DNA from: Corynebacterium ulcerans
GTDB taxonomy: Bacteria > Actinomycetota > Actinomycetes > Mycobacteriales > Mycobacteriaceae
Assembly (NCBI RefSeq): GCF_900187135.1
Contig: NZ_LT906443.1
Span: forward strand, 1,612,001-1,676,000
DNA length: 64,000 bases
Direction of reading: 5' to 3'
Under the pieces are notes generated by a model. It made no database searches and had not been told where the DNA came from. It saw nothing but the letters and a program-made list of their open reading frames with translations. This document shows positions 9,468 to 18,519 of this stretch, in pieces. Numbering within the stretch: the first letter of the stretch is position 1; the number at the start of each line of letters is the position of its first letter. The position numbers and the translations under genes were made by a program.

Positions 9468-9764
9468 ATGTATGAGCTTGATGATCTCAGTTCGAGAGTT
9501 CTTGACGTGGTCGACGGTATACCCGCTGGCCACGTGCTTTCTTATGGGGATATTGCAGAAATTGTAGGTACCGGTCCGCGACAAGTCGGGAAGATTATGG
9601 CTACGGTGGGACACTTGACTGCTTGGTGGAGGGTAGTGAGAGCGGATGGGAGTAGCCACGTGGCTGATCGTGCAGTTAGGTACTGGGATTTAGAAAATAT
9701 TGCGCACAATGGAAAAAGTGTTTCTATGAAAAAATCTCGATGGGGTGGGGGTTGCACATTTTAG
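9468..9764 (+). CDS. alkyltransferase-like (ATL) DNA-binding protein, MGMT family
   Basis: Protein of 98 residues with the C-terminal DNA-binding fold of O6-alkylguanine transferases but without the acceptor cysteine. The usual PCHR motif reads AWWR (52-55), Trp in place of Cys53. This substitution is the hallmark of ATL proteins, which bind O6-alkylguanine and hand it to nucleotide excision repair. GTGPRQVGKIM carries the arginine finger (Arg38). The start ATG lies 2 bp after the VOC stop. Third alkylation-repair protein within 5 kb. Confidence 0.85.
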   Translation: MYELDDLSSRVLDVVDGIPAGHVLSYGDIAEIVGTGPRQVGKIMATVGHLTAWWRVVRADGSSHVADRAVRYWDLENIAHNGKSVSMKKSRWGGGCTF

Positions 9765-9809
9765 AAAGTTTGTTCTATACTGAAGGGGATTAGACACAGG
9801 GGGTGGGTC

Positions 9810-11135
9810 ATGCAAGAGATATCTGAAGCTATTGATCGAATTGCAGATGATATTGCTTCTTTGCGTGAGCTGTTGACCGAACCGGAAAAGATTAACTTTT
9901 CTGAAGTGGTCGATTCCTTTGTAAAATTAGAGCAAGCCTTCTCCTTTAAAGGCTATAGTGATGCTTTCGTGGCCTACTGTGCGCATATTAATAATGCAGG
10001 CACACTCGTAGGGAGTAAAAAGTCCGTTGATTTTCTTGTTAACGGTCTAGACCTTTCTTTATCGGAAGCCAGAGACAGGCTTGCCAGGGGCATTAATCTT
10101 TTTTCTTCTCCACTAGTGGTTGCAGAAGAATGTAACAATCTTCGAGAGAATGCAGCGAAAACAAAAGTTGAGAAATTAAAGATCATTGATCGAGAGTTGC
10201 GGAGTCTCAAGGAGAATACTGAGATAGGGACCCATCGCCTACGGGCAGAATTTATCTCGAAAGCGCAAGACATGGGTGCGGAAGCTCTTGGGCAATACAT
10301 GAGAAATCGCGTGAAAGAGATTAACTGTAAGTCTGACCCGGATCCGTATGCTGCGCTTAAAAGAAGAAAACTCACCGTAAGCAAACCAGATAAAGACGGC
10401 GGGGTATACGTGAGCGGTTATTTGCCGCCGGCCACTGGTGCTTTGCTTAAATCGTTGCTCACACCTGCGAGGCGAAAAGGTGCTGCATCACCGGTTGCTC
10501 CGGAAAAAGATAAGCGAACCTGGGCACAGCGGAGAGTAGATGTTTTCCACCAATGCTTAGCTCAAAATTCTTCCATGATTGCAAAACAACATGGCGGCGT
10601 AGGGACTGTGATTGTGTCTGCGACCATGGAAGAACTTGAAAAAGCTAACTTTTCCACTCGGTTTTATACAAACACAGATGTTGAGCTCTCGCCTCTAGAC
10701 CTGCTGATGTTAGGCCTGAGAGATGATCTCTTTGCTTGTCTCATGAACAAACAAGGGATTCCACTGCAGCTGGGGCGGAGTAAGCGTACAGCTAGTGTCT
10801 ATCAACGTTTAGCGCTGGTGGCTAGGGAGGCCGTGTGCTCGCACCCTCATTGCGAACAACCCGCTTCTCATTGCGACGTTCACCACTTGGTAGCGTGGTT
10901 TGAGGGTGGGCGCACGGACCTTGAAAATTTAACCCTATTATGCAGACACCACCACACCAGCAACAACGATAGAAGAGATTTTCGTTTTGGCGTGGGGCAC
11001 TATGGGGAGGAAGCGGGGGTCGTAAAATTTTATAGACCGGGTGCTCCTCCAGAAGAGAATGAATCTCCAGCTAGGCGCAAGTCTGCGGGTTATCGGATAA
11101 GACTGGCGGATACACCTACCCGCCAGAGTGCCTAG
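9810..11135 (+). CDS. DUF222/HNH endonuclease family protein (13E12-repeat type)
   Basis: Protein of 441 residues. An N-terminal DUF222-like region is rich in charged helices (about 1-330). A C-terminal HNH domain runs at about 344-388: [20 protein letters not shown], then [17 protein letters not shown], with two Cys pairs that would bind zinc. Corynebacteria and mycobacteria carry several such genes. They resemble remnants of mobile nucleases, but their role is unproven. The start ATG follows GGGGGTGGGTC. The 3' end overlaps the convergent glpK stop by 4 bp. Confidence 0.85.
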   Translation: MQEISEAIDRIADDIASLRELLTEPEKINFSEVVDSFVKLEQAFSFKGYSDAFVAYCAHINNAGTLVGSKKSVDFLVNGLDLSLSEARDRLARGINLFSSPLVVAEECNNLRENAAKTKVEKLKIIDRELRSLKENTEIGTHRLRAEFISKAQDMGAEALGQYMRNRVKEINCKSDPDPYAALKRRKLTVSKPDKDGGVYVSGYLPPATGALLKSLLTPARRKGAASPVAPEKDKRTWAQRRVDVFHQCLAQNSSMIAKQHGGVGTVIVSATMEELEKANFSTRFYTNTDVELSPLDLLMLGLRDDLFACLMNKQGIPLQLGRSKRTASVYQRLALVAREAVCSHPHCEQPASHCDVHHLVAWFEGGRTDLENLTLLCRHHHTSNNDRRDFRFGVGHYGEEAGVVKFYRPGAPPEENESPARRKSAGYRIRLADTPTRQSA

Positions 11136-12658
11136 ACCTCGTCTACGTTTTCTTCCCAGTTCAGGGAACGCTTCACTGCGCGCTTCCAATCGTGGTAGAG
11201 CTCGTCGACCTTTTCCTGCTCCATCTTGGGCTTCCAGACGTGCAAATCGCCTTTTTGTTGGGTGAGGAACTCAAGATTCTCCCAATAACCCACAGAATAA
11301 CCGGCGGCGAAAGCTGCTCCAGTAGCTGTAGTTTCCACATTTTTAGGGCGGGTAACTGGAACACCGAGAATGTCTGCCTGGAACTGCATCAGGAGTTCGT
11401 TGTAGGTCATGCCGCCATCGACACGAAGCTCAGTGAGCTCCACACCAGAGTCTGCGACCATGGCGTCTGCAACATCGCGGGTCTGGTACGCCGTAGCTTC
11501 CAAAACAGCGCGGGCTAGGTGATTGCGGTTAACAAAGCGGGTAAGTCCGACGATGACTCCGCGGGCGTCTTGTCGCCAGTATGGGGCGAAAAGTCCGGAG
11601 AAGGCTGGGACGATATAAACGCCGCCATTGTCTTCAACGCTGCGTGCCATGTTTTCGATCATGGGAGAGTTGGGGACAAGCATGAGGTTGTCGCGCAGCC
11701 ACTGGACTAGCGATCCTCCGACTGCGACCGAACCTTCCAGTGCGTAGACTGGTTTTTGGCCTTCGATTTGGAAACAAACCGTGGTGAGCAGGCCGTTTTC
11801 TGACCACTTGGGATTGGTTCCTGTGTTGAGGAGTAAGAAGAGGCCTGTTCCGTAAGTGTTTTTTGCTTCGCCCGGGCGGAAGCAACCTTGGCCGAACATG
11901 GCGGCTTGCTGGTCGCCAAGCATCGAACGGATGGGAACCCCGGAGAGAGATCCGCGTTCACGGACCTGATGGAAATCGCCGACCGAGGGGCGTATTTCAG
12001 GGAGCATGTCCATGGGGATGCCCATGGCGTCGCAGAGGTCTTTGTCCCACTCAAGTTTTTCGATGTCCATGAGGAGGGTGCGGGAAGCATTGGTGACGTC
12101 GGTTGCGTGCAATGCTGGCGTTCCGTCATCGCCGTCAGCTCCACCGGTGAGATTCCACAGGAGCCATGTGTCGATGGTGCCAAAGAGCAGTTCGCCTGCT
12201 TCTGCGCGTTCGCGGGCGCCGTCGACGTTATCTAGGATCCATTTGATTTTGGGTCCGGCGGGATAGGAATTGATGAGGAGGCCGGTCTTGCGGTACCAGC
12301 GGTCGGCGCCTTCGTCGCCAGCGAGCTCTTTGCAGATTGTAGTGGTGCGCGTGTCCTGCCACACGATGGCGTTGTATACGGGCTCGCCGGTCTTTTTGTC
12401 CCAAACTACTGTGGTTTCGCGCTGGTTGGTAATGCCTAAGGCGGCTATGTCCTTGGCGGAGAGATCACTGTCGGCCAGGGCGGTGCCTACTGCACGGCGG
12501 GTATTGTCCCAGATTTCGATGGCATCGTGCTCCACCCAGCCTTTTTGTGGGAAGATTTGCTCATGTTCGTATTGACCGACGGAGACTTGGTTGCCGTCGT
12601 GGTCAAAAATGATGCAGCGGGTTGAAGTAGTGCCTTGATCGATGGCTGCTATGTACAT
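11132..12658 (-). CDS. glpK: glycerol kinase
   Basis: FGGY-family kinase converting glycerol and ATP to glycerol 3-phosphate. Full length at 508 residues. The N-terminal phosphate loop [16 protein letters not shown], the [13 protein letters not shown] segment, and the C-terminal [18 protein letters not shown] and [13 protein letters not shown] are characteristic. It lies 9 bp downstream of glpF on the same strand, giving an uptake-and-phosphorylation operon. Confidence 0.95.
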   Translation of the reverse strand: MYIAAIDQGTTSTRCIIFDHDGNQVSVGQYEHEQIFPQKGWVEHDAIEIWDNTRRAVGTALADSDLSAKDIAALGITNQRETTVVWDKKTGEPVYNAIVWQDTRTTTICKELAGDEGADRWYRKTGLLINSYPAGPKIKWILDNVDGARERAEAGELLFGTIDTWLLWNLTGGADGDDGTPALHATDVTNASRTLLMDIEKLEWDKDLCDAMGIPMDMLPEIRPSVGDFHQVRERGSLSGVPIRSMLGDQQAAMFGQGCFRPGEAKNTYGTGLFLLLNTGTNPKWSENGLLTTVCFQIEGQKPVYALEGSVAVGGSLVQWLRDNLMLVPNSPMIENMARSVEDNGGVYIVPAFSGLFAPYWRQDARGVIVGLTRFVNRNHLARAVLEATAYQTRDVADAMVADSGVELTELRVDGGMTYNELLMQFQADILGVPVTRPKNVETTATGAAFAAGYSVGYWENLEFLTQQKGDLHVWKPKMEQEKVDELYHDWKRAVKRSLNWEENVDEV

Positions 12659-12667
12659 GATTACTCC

Positions 12668-13387
12668 TTACAGTAGGCCTGCGGCAACGGCAGCAAGCAT
12701 AGGTGCGACGATCGGAACCCATGCATAAGACCAGTTTGCGCTGCCTTTGTCTTTGATTGGAAGGATGAATGCGTACGCTATGCGTGGTCCGAGATCACGT
12801 GCCGGGTTGATCGCATATGCGGTGGGGGAGCCTAGGGAAAGGCCGATGGAAATCACGATGAACGCAACGGCGAAGTATTTGAGTGGTCCAACGTCTCCAG
12901 AGGGGCCGAAAGCGATGAAGGCCAGAAGCACGAAGGTTGCGATGAACTCAGTGACTGCGTTCCAGAAATTATTCGGATGCGCTGGGTTGGTAAAGAAGAT
13001 GCCGCCAGTGGTTTTGTTGCCACCCGGGTTTCCGTCTTCGTCGTAGTTGTTGGCGTCGAAAAGCTGCTTAAACGCTGCCCAGCAAAGGAATGCGCCGAAG
13101 ATACCGCCGAGCAGTTGGCCTGCAAAGTACCAGGGGACCAGATTCCATGCGACGCTGCCTTTGATGGCGAGCATGAGTGTTACTGCAGGGTTTAGATGTC
13201 CGCCAGATGGGTCAGCGATGCTGGCGCCGGCAAAGACGGCCAAACCCCAGCCAAAGGCTATGGCGAGCCAGCCTGCATTGCGTCCCGCCGATGTGCGGAG
13301 GGTGACCAATGCGCAGATGCCATTACCCATCAAAAGCAGGATGGTTGTTCCAAAAAACTCCCAATATAGATATTCAACTCCAGTCAT
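12668..13387 (-). CDS. glpF: glycerol uptake facilitator (MIP family)
   Basis: Channel of about 239 residues in the aquaglyceroporin family, with two half-helix motifs: NPA at 66-68 (GGHLNPAVTL) and NPA at 194-196 (INPARDLGPR). The Asp after the second motif is typical of glycerol facilitators rather than water-only channels. About six membrane segments. The start at 13387 is chosen for the AAAGGAC site 6 nt upstream; an earlier in-frame start at 13435 lacks one. First gene of the glpFK operon. A GlxR/CRP-like site lies at 13447-13462. Confidence 0.92.
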   Translation of the reverse strand: MTGVEYLYWEFFGTTILLLMGNGICALVTLRTSAGRNAGWLAIAFGWGLAVFAGASIADPSGGHLNPAVTLMLAIKGSVAWNLVPWYFAGQLLGGIFGAFLCWAAFKQLFDANNYDEDGNPGGNKTTGGIFFTNPAHPNNFWNAVTEFIATFVLLAFIAFGPSGDVGPLKYFAVAFIVISIGLSLGSPTAYAINPARDLGPRIAYAFILPIKDKGSANWSYAWVPIVAPMLAAVAAGLL

Positions 13388-13446
13388 TTTTGTCCTTTGG
13401 TAGTAGGTGACTAAAGATCGTACAGAATAAGACAAGGAAAAATTTA

Positions 13447-13462
13447 TGTGTTTTTAATCACT
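13447..13462 (-). promoter_or_regulatory. candidate GlxR (CRP-type) operator upstream of glpF
   Basis: On the minus strand the 16-mer reads AGTGATTAAAAACACA. Against the corynebacterial GlxR consensus TGTGA-N2-TA-N2-TCACA it matches 8 of 10 arm bases and one of two central bases. It sits 60 bp before the glpF ATG, where a catabolite regulator could act on glycerol uptake. By-eye match only. Confidence 0.3.
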
Positions 13463-14297
13463 GTAGGAAATCTGCTACGTCTTTTACTCGTTCGCGCATG
13501 ACTTCCGGAGTGGCTACCCGGTGTTCGGAAACATACTCCTTGACAGAAGCCTGAGCCTCCGCCCACGGGTAGCGATCAGCGACAGAATCCTGTGTGGCCA
13601 CCTGCAAGAAAGTGGGCGGGAAAGTCTGTGGGAATTCTGCGTCGCGTAAGTGAGCGGGGAGGTGATCAAGCGTGAGGTGCGGAAACGTGAGGGCTTGTGC
13701 ATCCCACAGATCGCTGGTGAGAGCGGCTAATGCGGCACCCGAGGAATATCCCCAGGCAACAAGGCGCGGCGGGTTCATGTCGCGTATCCATTGGGCAGCC
13801 TGACGGACCACGGCGGTCACCTCAGAGAGTGAATGTTCTGGTAGAAGCGGGTAGTCAAGATCGAGGAACGTGATGCCGGAGAGGTTGGCCACGGCTGCGA
13901 CCTCTGGGCGCCAGGAGTTTTCCAAGGCGACTCCCGAGCCTTTCCACCAACCGCCAGGGTGGAGTGAAATGCCCCATACCCCGGTTGGGCGTGCGGGGCG
14001 GATGATCTGAGCGTTGGGCATGTCTTCGGTGGTTACACCGTCGCTAAAAGCGACGCCCGGCGTGGTGTGATCCAGCGCGGAACCAAGCATCAGCATGGAA
14101 GCGTGGGTGATGCGGTCGGCGAGGCGGGCGTCGTAAGTGTCCAGCACATGGGGGTCAGAGGGGGAGACCGACCAGGGGGGATTCATTGCAGGGCGTTCAT
14201 AATGGGCCGCTATGTATGTGGAAAGCTGTTCCAATTGTTGTTCGGGTGTCAGTTTCCGATCTTTGCCGCCGACTTCAAATTCATCCATGCGGCCCAT
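13458..14297 (-). CDS. alpha/beta hydrolase (esterase-like)
   Basis: Cytosolic protein of 279 residues. The oxyanion-type motif HPGGW is at 113-117 and the nucleophile elbow GYSSG at 183-187 with Ser185. This resembles the hormone-sensitive-lipase/acetyl-esterase group. No signal peptide. Substrate unknown. A second ATG at 14288 is an equally possible start; neither has a strong ribosome-binding site. It starts 12 bp after the M13 peptidase stop, so it is probably the second gene of that transcript. Confidence 0.75.
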   Translation of the reverse strand: MGRMDEFEVGGKDRKLTPEQQLEQLSTYIAAHYERPAMNPPWSVSPSDPHVLDTYDARLADRITHASMLMLGSALDHTTPGVAFSDGVTTEDMPNAQIIRPARPTGVWGISLHPGGWWKGSGVALENSWRPEVAAVANLSGITFLDLDYPLLPEHSLSEVTAVVRQAAQWIRDMNPPRLVAWGYSSGAALAALTSDLWDAQALTFPHLTLDHLPAHLRDAEFPQTFPPTFLQVATQDSVADRYPWAEAQASVKEYVSEHRVATPEVMRERVKDVADFLQ

Positions 14298-14309
14298 GGT
14301 ACGCCGGGG

Positions 14310-16166
14310 TTACCAGATCGCGACGCGTTTTTCTGGTGCGATCCACATAGGGGAATCTTCTGGCACGTCAAAGGCCTGATAAAACTCAGCGATGTTGCCT
14401 GCGATGACGTTACAGCGGAACTCTGCTGGTGAATGTGGGTCTATGGCTAGATATTGTTCTGCTAGCTCGGGGCGAATCGCCGTGCGCCAGATGCGAGCCC
14501 AGGATAAGAAGAAGCGTTGGAGATCGGCTTCTTCCCCTTGATCTGCGGCGTAGCGCTGATAAGCAACCACGGCAATGCCTAGGCCGCCGAGGTCCCCGAT
14601 GTTTTCTCCGAGCGTGAATTTGCCGTTAACGCCGACGGATTCCTTGAGGACGGAGGGGACGAGTCCGTGGAATTGCTCGACAAGCTGCGAGGTAAGGTGT
14701 GTGAACGCTTCGCGGTCCTCCTCTGTCCACCAGGAGTGGAGATTGCCGTCGCCGTCGTACTGGCTGCCTTGGTCGTCAAAGCCGTGACCAATCTCATGGC
14801 CGATGACTGCGCCGATCGCTCCAAAGTTTTCTGCGGTGTTTGCTTCGGAGTAGAACGGTGCTCGCAAGATGGCGGCAGGGAAGGTGATGTCGTTGACCAC
14901 CGGATTATAAAAAGCGTTGACGGTTTGTGGCGTGGTGACCCACTCGGAGCGATCTGCGGGTTTGCCCAGCTTGGAGAGCTCGTAGTCATGGACAAAAGCG
15001 GAACCAGTGCGGACGTTGCGCAGCAAGTCTTGGCCAGATTCGGAGAAATCTAGATCGCCGTAGTTACGCCAGGTGTCGGGATAGCCGATCTTAGCGTTGA
15101 ATTTCTCTAGCTTTTCCAGCGCGCGCTTGCGGGTTACCGGGGTCATCCACTCAAGATTCTGAATGCGTTCCCGGTATGCAGCGATGAGGTAGTCCACTAA
15201 AACGACCATGTCTTTTTTGGAGGACGCCGGGAAGTGTTTTTGAACAAAGAGCTGACCAATTTCTTCACCAACAAAGCTTTCTGCAAGGCCCACGGCGCGC
15301 TTCCAGCGGTCGCGCTGCTCAGTGGCGCCAGAAAGAGTAGTACCAAAGAAAGCGAAGTCTGCGCGCGAGATTTCGGGGGTGAGAACGCCTGCGCGAGCGT
15401 GGAGGATATGCCAGGTAGTAAGCAGCTTCCAATCGTCGATACGCTGGGACAATAGAGCGTCTATGTGCTCCAAGTAGGAGGGCATCATCACGATCACGCG
15501 GGATTCGGGAAGCTTGGCCGCGCGCAGGAGCGTTGCGACGTTCTCCGGAAGCTCAGAAAACTCAGTTGGGTTAAAGGTTTTTAGCGCATCGCGAGTGCTC
15601 ACCACATCCCAGTGCCCCTGAGCGATGTCCTTTTCTAAAGCAACGATGCGGTCTGCTGCCTCCTCGGCGGATAAACCACCGAGCCGCTGAGGATCGAGGA
15701 AACCCAGCATTGTGGCAACGTGGGATGTGTATGCCTTGAGGATCTCTGGGTGCTCCCGATAATAAGCCTCATCAGGGAGACCAAGCCCCGACTGCACAAT
15801 GTAGGCCACGGCATCGCTACCAGCGGAATCCTTGGATACCCAGAAGCTTACGGGGCCGCCGACACCGAGGCGGTCTAGTTTGCCTAATGCAGTAGTCAGA
15901 TCGTTTGTTTCTAGGAGATCGAGGTCCTCATCAATAGCGGATATTCCGGCGGATTCAATTCCGGGGACATCCATGAAAGAAGCATAAAGCTTTCCGGCCC
16001 GTGAGTCTGAAGATTTAACTAGCTCGTGGACGTCGCTCTCTGCCTGATCGCGCAAGCCATGGAAAGTTCCGTCCACGCCTCGGTCGTCGGGGATAACGTG
16101 AGTATCTAGCCATTCACCATTAACAAAACGATACAAATCTTTCATTACAAGTTGCTGAGAAGTCAT
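14310..16166 (-). CDS. M13 family zinc metallopeptidase (PepO/neprilysin type)
   Basis: Zinc endopeptidase of 618 residues. The metal site HEIGH is at 457-461 and the third ligand Glu521 lies in ENIGDLGG, both M13 hallmarks. NAFYNP, upstream of the metal site, is also conserved. No signal peptide is seen, as in bacterial PepO, so it is probably cytosolic or exported by an unusual route. It likely cleaves oligopeptides. Divergent from the 16216 gene, with a 49-bp gap for both promoters. Confidence 0.92.
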   Translation of the reverse strand: MTSQQLVMKDLYRFVNGEWLDTHVIPDDRGVDGTFHGLRDQAESDVHELVKSSDSRAGKLYASFMDVPGIESAGISAIDEDLDLLETNDLTTALGKLDRLGVGGPVSFWVSKDSAGSDAVAYIVQSGLGLPDEAYYREHPEILKAYTSHVATMLGFLDPQRLGGLSAEEAADRIVALEKDIAQGHWDVVSTRDALKTFNPTEFSELPENVATLLRAAKLPESRVIVMMPSYLEHIDALLSQRIDDWKLLTTWHILHARAGVLTPEISRADFAFFGTTLSGATEQRDRWKRAVGLAESFVGEEIGQLFVQKHFPASSKKDMVVLVDYLIAAYRERIQNLEWMTPVTRKRALEKLEKFNAKIGYPDTWRNYGDLDFSESGQDLLRNVRTGSAFVHDYELSKLGKPADRSEWVTTPQTVNAFYNPVVNDITFPAAILRAPFYSEANTAENFGAIGAVIGHEIGHGFDDQGSQYDGDGNLHSWWTEEDREAFTHLTSQLVEQFHGLVPSVLKESVGVNGKFTLGENIGDLGGLGIAVVAYQRYAADQGEEADLQRFFLSWARIWRTAIRPELAEQYLAIDPHSPAEFRCNVIAGNIAEFYQAFDVPEDSPMWIAPEKRVAIW

Positions 16167-16215
16167 GGTCCCCAGGATATATCGAATGTTCGATGAAGAA
16201 GGTAGTTTGAACAGT

Positions 16216-16758
16216 ATGTCTTACTTCCAGTTCCGGCCTGCGATGTCGGCAAAATCCTGGTGGCTCATCGCTGCGTTAGTCACTCTGCTTCTTGCCCTCC
16301 CCGCCGTGCTCAATGCCGTTGTTCCCAGCATTGATCTCAAACTGAAAAACGTGACCTTAGGAGAAGCGGATAGCATTGAGCTTCCGGTGCTGCTCGACGA
16401 TGGTGCACGATTGCAATGCAAAGAAGAAATGTCCGATTTGTTTCAGCCTCAATGGAATTGTGAAGGTACAAAAATTAACTCCATGGTGGTAAAAGGCAGC
16501 ACGGATCAAGACCACACGCTGAGAAGGATGATGCGTTTTAATGCCTTGAGCCCGCTGCCGGAAAATGCAGAGATATTCCGTGAAGGGAATATCAGAATAG
16601 TCGAAGGCGCTGATGACCAAATTGGACTAAGCCTGGCCGTACAGGGAGACGACGGTGAGCAAAACACCTTGTTTGTTCTTGTCGAAGGTCCGGATGCGGG
16701 CAATGCCGTGCAACTCATTGTGAACAATTTTCAAAGCTATAGGGGAGTCACCGCGTGA
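16216..16758 (+). CDS. membrane-anchored hypothetical protein upstream of prsW
   Basis: Protein of 180 residues with one hydrophobic segment (SWWLIAALVTLLLALPAVLN, about 14-33) and an extracytoplasmic C-terminal part with no recognised domain. Two cysteines in the soluble part (in ARLQCKEEM and PQWNCEG) could form a disulfide. The start at 16216 places the anchor at the N-terminus. The stop overlaps the GTG of prsW by 4 bp (GTGA), so the two proteins are translationally coupled and may work together, perhaps as protease and partner (inference). Confidence 0.7.
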   Translation: MSYFQFRPAMSAKSWWLIAALVTLLLALPAVLNAVVPSIDLKLKNVTLGEADSIELPVLLDDGARLQCKEEMSDLFQPQWNCEGTKINSMVVKGSTDQDHTLRRMMRFNALSPLPENAEIFREGNIRIVEGADDQIGLSLAVQGDDGEQNTLFVLVEGPDAGNAVQLIVNNFQSYRGVTA

Positions 16759-17654
16759 GTACTTTGGTAGGTCCTGTAAAGCCAGCTGCCCATCCAACGT
16801 CTATTTCTTGGGTGATGTGGGCGATCATCGCCATCTCCACTCCGGTGTCTCTCTTCTTTTTGGGAGTTTATATATTGCTCTCCCCCAGTGGAGCGGCTGT
16901 AGGTCTGCTGTGCGGAGCTGCATACTTGATCGTGGGAACCTTGATATTTCGGGTGTCGCCCATGTGGCCTAAAGCGGGGTGGAAGTGGTACTTGACCTCC
17001 CTCGGGTGGGGCGCGTGCTCTTCTTTCGCCTTGGTTATGGCCTCGGCACAGCCCATTATTGATTTGACGGACAAGCTGGGCTGGAAGGTCGTGAGTGCTT
17101 CCTTTGGGGGAGCATATCCTGAGGAGATCTCCAAAGCGCTTGGTGTTCTCCTTATCCTGTTTACTTTCTCCAAGATCAGCCGCCCTTGGCATGGTTTTGT
17201 TACCGGTGGCATGGTCGGCTTGGGGTTCGAAGTCTTTGAAAACCTGATGTATGGGGTTATCGGAGGGATGACGGACGCAAACTCCGATGCACCTGGAGCA
17301 CTATTTTCTTGGGGATTACGGAGTATTGCCGGCCCTGGACTTCATGTCTTTTTCACAGCAATAGCTGGGTATGGAATCGGCCTAGCCGTGTTTACGTATG
17401 GTTGGGATCGAGTCCGTCGTTTTCAAGTAGCGGGCGTTGCTTTGCTAGTAGCCTTTGTTTTTCATTTCTGCTGGAATCTCACGTGGGAAGGAAACCTTGC
17501 GGCTATCATCAACGTGATCGCGGTATCGGTGTTCCTCTATCCTCTCGTTATTTATCTGTGGATTAGATGTCACAGAGATGCTGCGGCTGACCTCGGCGTG
17601 ATTCGCATGACCTCGCCATTAACGTTAGTAAGCCAAGTGAGGAACGATGAATAA
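16755..17654 (+). CDS. PrsW family intramembrane metalloprotease
   Basis: Multi-pass protein of 299 residues in the PrsW/CAAX-protease-like clan. Family motifs are in order: PEEISK with Glu123-Glu124, GFEVFEN with Glu159, and PGLHVFFTA with His197, all in or beside membrane helices, as expected for a metal-dependent intramembrane protease. PrsW in Bacillus cleaves the anti-sigma factor RsiW; no anti-sigma factor is visible here. Overlaps the upstream gene by 4 bp and the downstream lipoprotein gene by 8 bp. Confidence 0.88.
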   Translation: MSTLVGPVKPAAHPTSISWVMWAIIAISTPVSLFFLGVYILLSPSGAAVGLLCGAAYLIVGTLIFRVSPMWPKAGWKWYLTSLGWGACSSFALVMASAQPIIDLTDKLGWKVVSASFGGAYPEEISKALGVLLILFTFSKISRPWHGFVTGGMVGLGFEVFENLMYGVIGGMTDANSDAPGALFSWGLRSIAGPGLHVFFTAIAGYGIGLAVFTYGWDRVRRFQVAGVALLVAFVFHFCWNLTWEGNLAAIINVIAVSVFLYPLVIYLWIRCHRDAAADLGVIRMTSPLTLVSQVRNDE

Positions 17655-18519
17655 ACGCATTGCAATACTGGGAGTCGCGATGTGCCTAACGGCTTGTGGC
17701 TCTCTCGAATCTATCGACGGCGGCCGGGATTCTGACGGGATCGTTGTCGGATCTCAGGCGTATTATTCCAACGAAGTCATCGCTGAGATCTATGCGCAAG
17801 CGCTGGAAAAAGCTGGGCATAAAGTGGACCGTCAGTTCCAGATCGGGCAGCGGGAAGTTTATATGGCTGAGGTAGAAAACGGATCCATAGATGTATTCCC
17901 TGAATACTCAGGTCCGTTGTTGCAGTATTGGAAACCAGATACCGCAGCCCGGCTGCCAGAAGACGTCTATGCGGAATTACAATCCGCTCTTCCAGACAAG
18001 TTGCAGGTGTTAAACCAGGCAGAAGCCTCCGACCAAGATTCCTATGTTGTTACTAAGGAATATTCGGAGGAACATGGGGTGACGTCTATTCAGGATCTTA
18101 GAAAGGTCCAGAACATAACCTTGGGAGCTAACTCTGAGGCAGAGGATCGCCCTAACGGTCCCAAAGGCCTCAAGAGCGTGTATGGAGTGGATGCCGCCTT
18201 TACTCCTATCGAGGATTCCGGCGGTCCACTAACAGTCAAAGCACTCAAAGATGGCGATATTCAACTGGCGATCATCTACAGCGCAGACCCATCCATCGCC
18301 GCGAATAACCTGGTGAGTCTCAAGGACCCCAAAGGACAGTTTCTTTCCTCACGCGTAGTGCCACTAGCCAGCAAGAAATTAGATGCAGATGCCGTGGCAG
18401 TACTTAATGAAGTGAACGCAAAACTAACCACCCAGGATTTGATCCAGCTCAATACGCGTTCTGTGACAGAACAGCTGCCTAGTGCGCTGATTGCCAAAGA
18501 ATGGCTAAAAGCGCACTAG
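17647..18519 (+). CDS. osmoprotectant (glycine betaine/choline-type) substrate-binding lipoprotein
   Basis: Lipoprotein of 290 residues: the signal sequence ends in lipobox LTAC with Cys17. The mature part resembles OpuAC/ProX-like solute-binding proteins (VGSQAYYSNEVIAEIYAQAL, then GSIDVFPEYSGPLLQYW), which bind quaternary ammonium compounds. No ATPase or permease is next to it, so it is an orphan in this window and may serve a transporter elsewhere. Overlaps prsW by 8 bp and converges on embC with a 4-bp overlap. Confidence 0.85.
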   Translation: MNKRIAILGVAMCLTACGSLESIDGGRDSDGIVVGSQAYYSNEVIAEIYAQALEKAGHKVDRQFQIGQREVYMAEVENGSIDVFPEYSGPLLQYWKPDTAARLPEDVYAELQSALPDKLQVLNQAEASDQDSYVVTKEYSEEHGVTSIQDLRKVQNITLGANSEAEDRPNGPKGLKSVYGVDAAFTPIEDSGGPLTVKALKDGDIQLAIIYSADPSIAANNLVSLKDPKGQFLSSRVVPLASKKLDADAVAVLNEVNAKLTTQDLIQLNTRSVTEQLPSALIAKEWLKAH

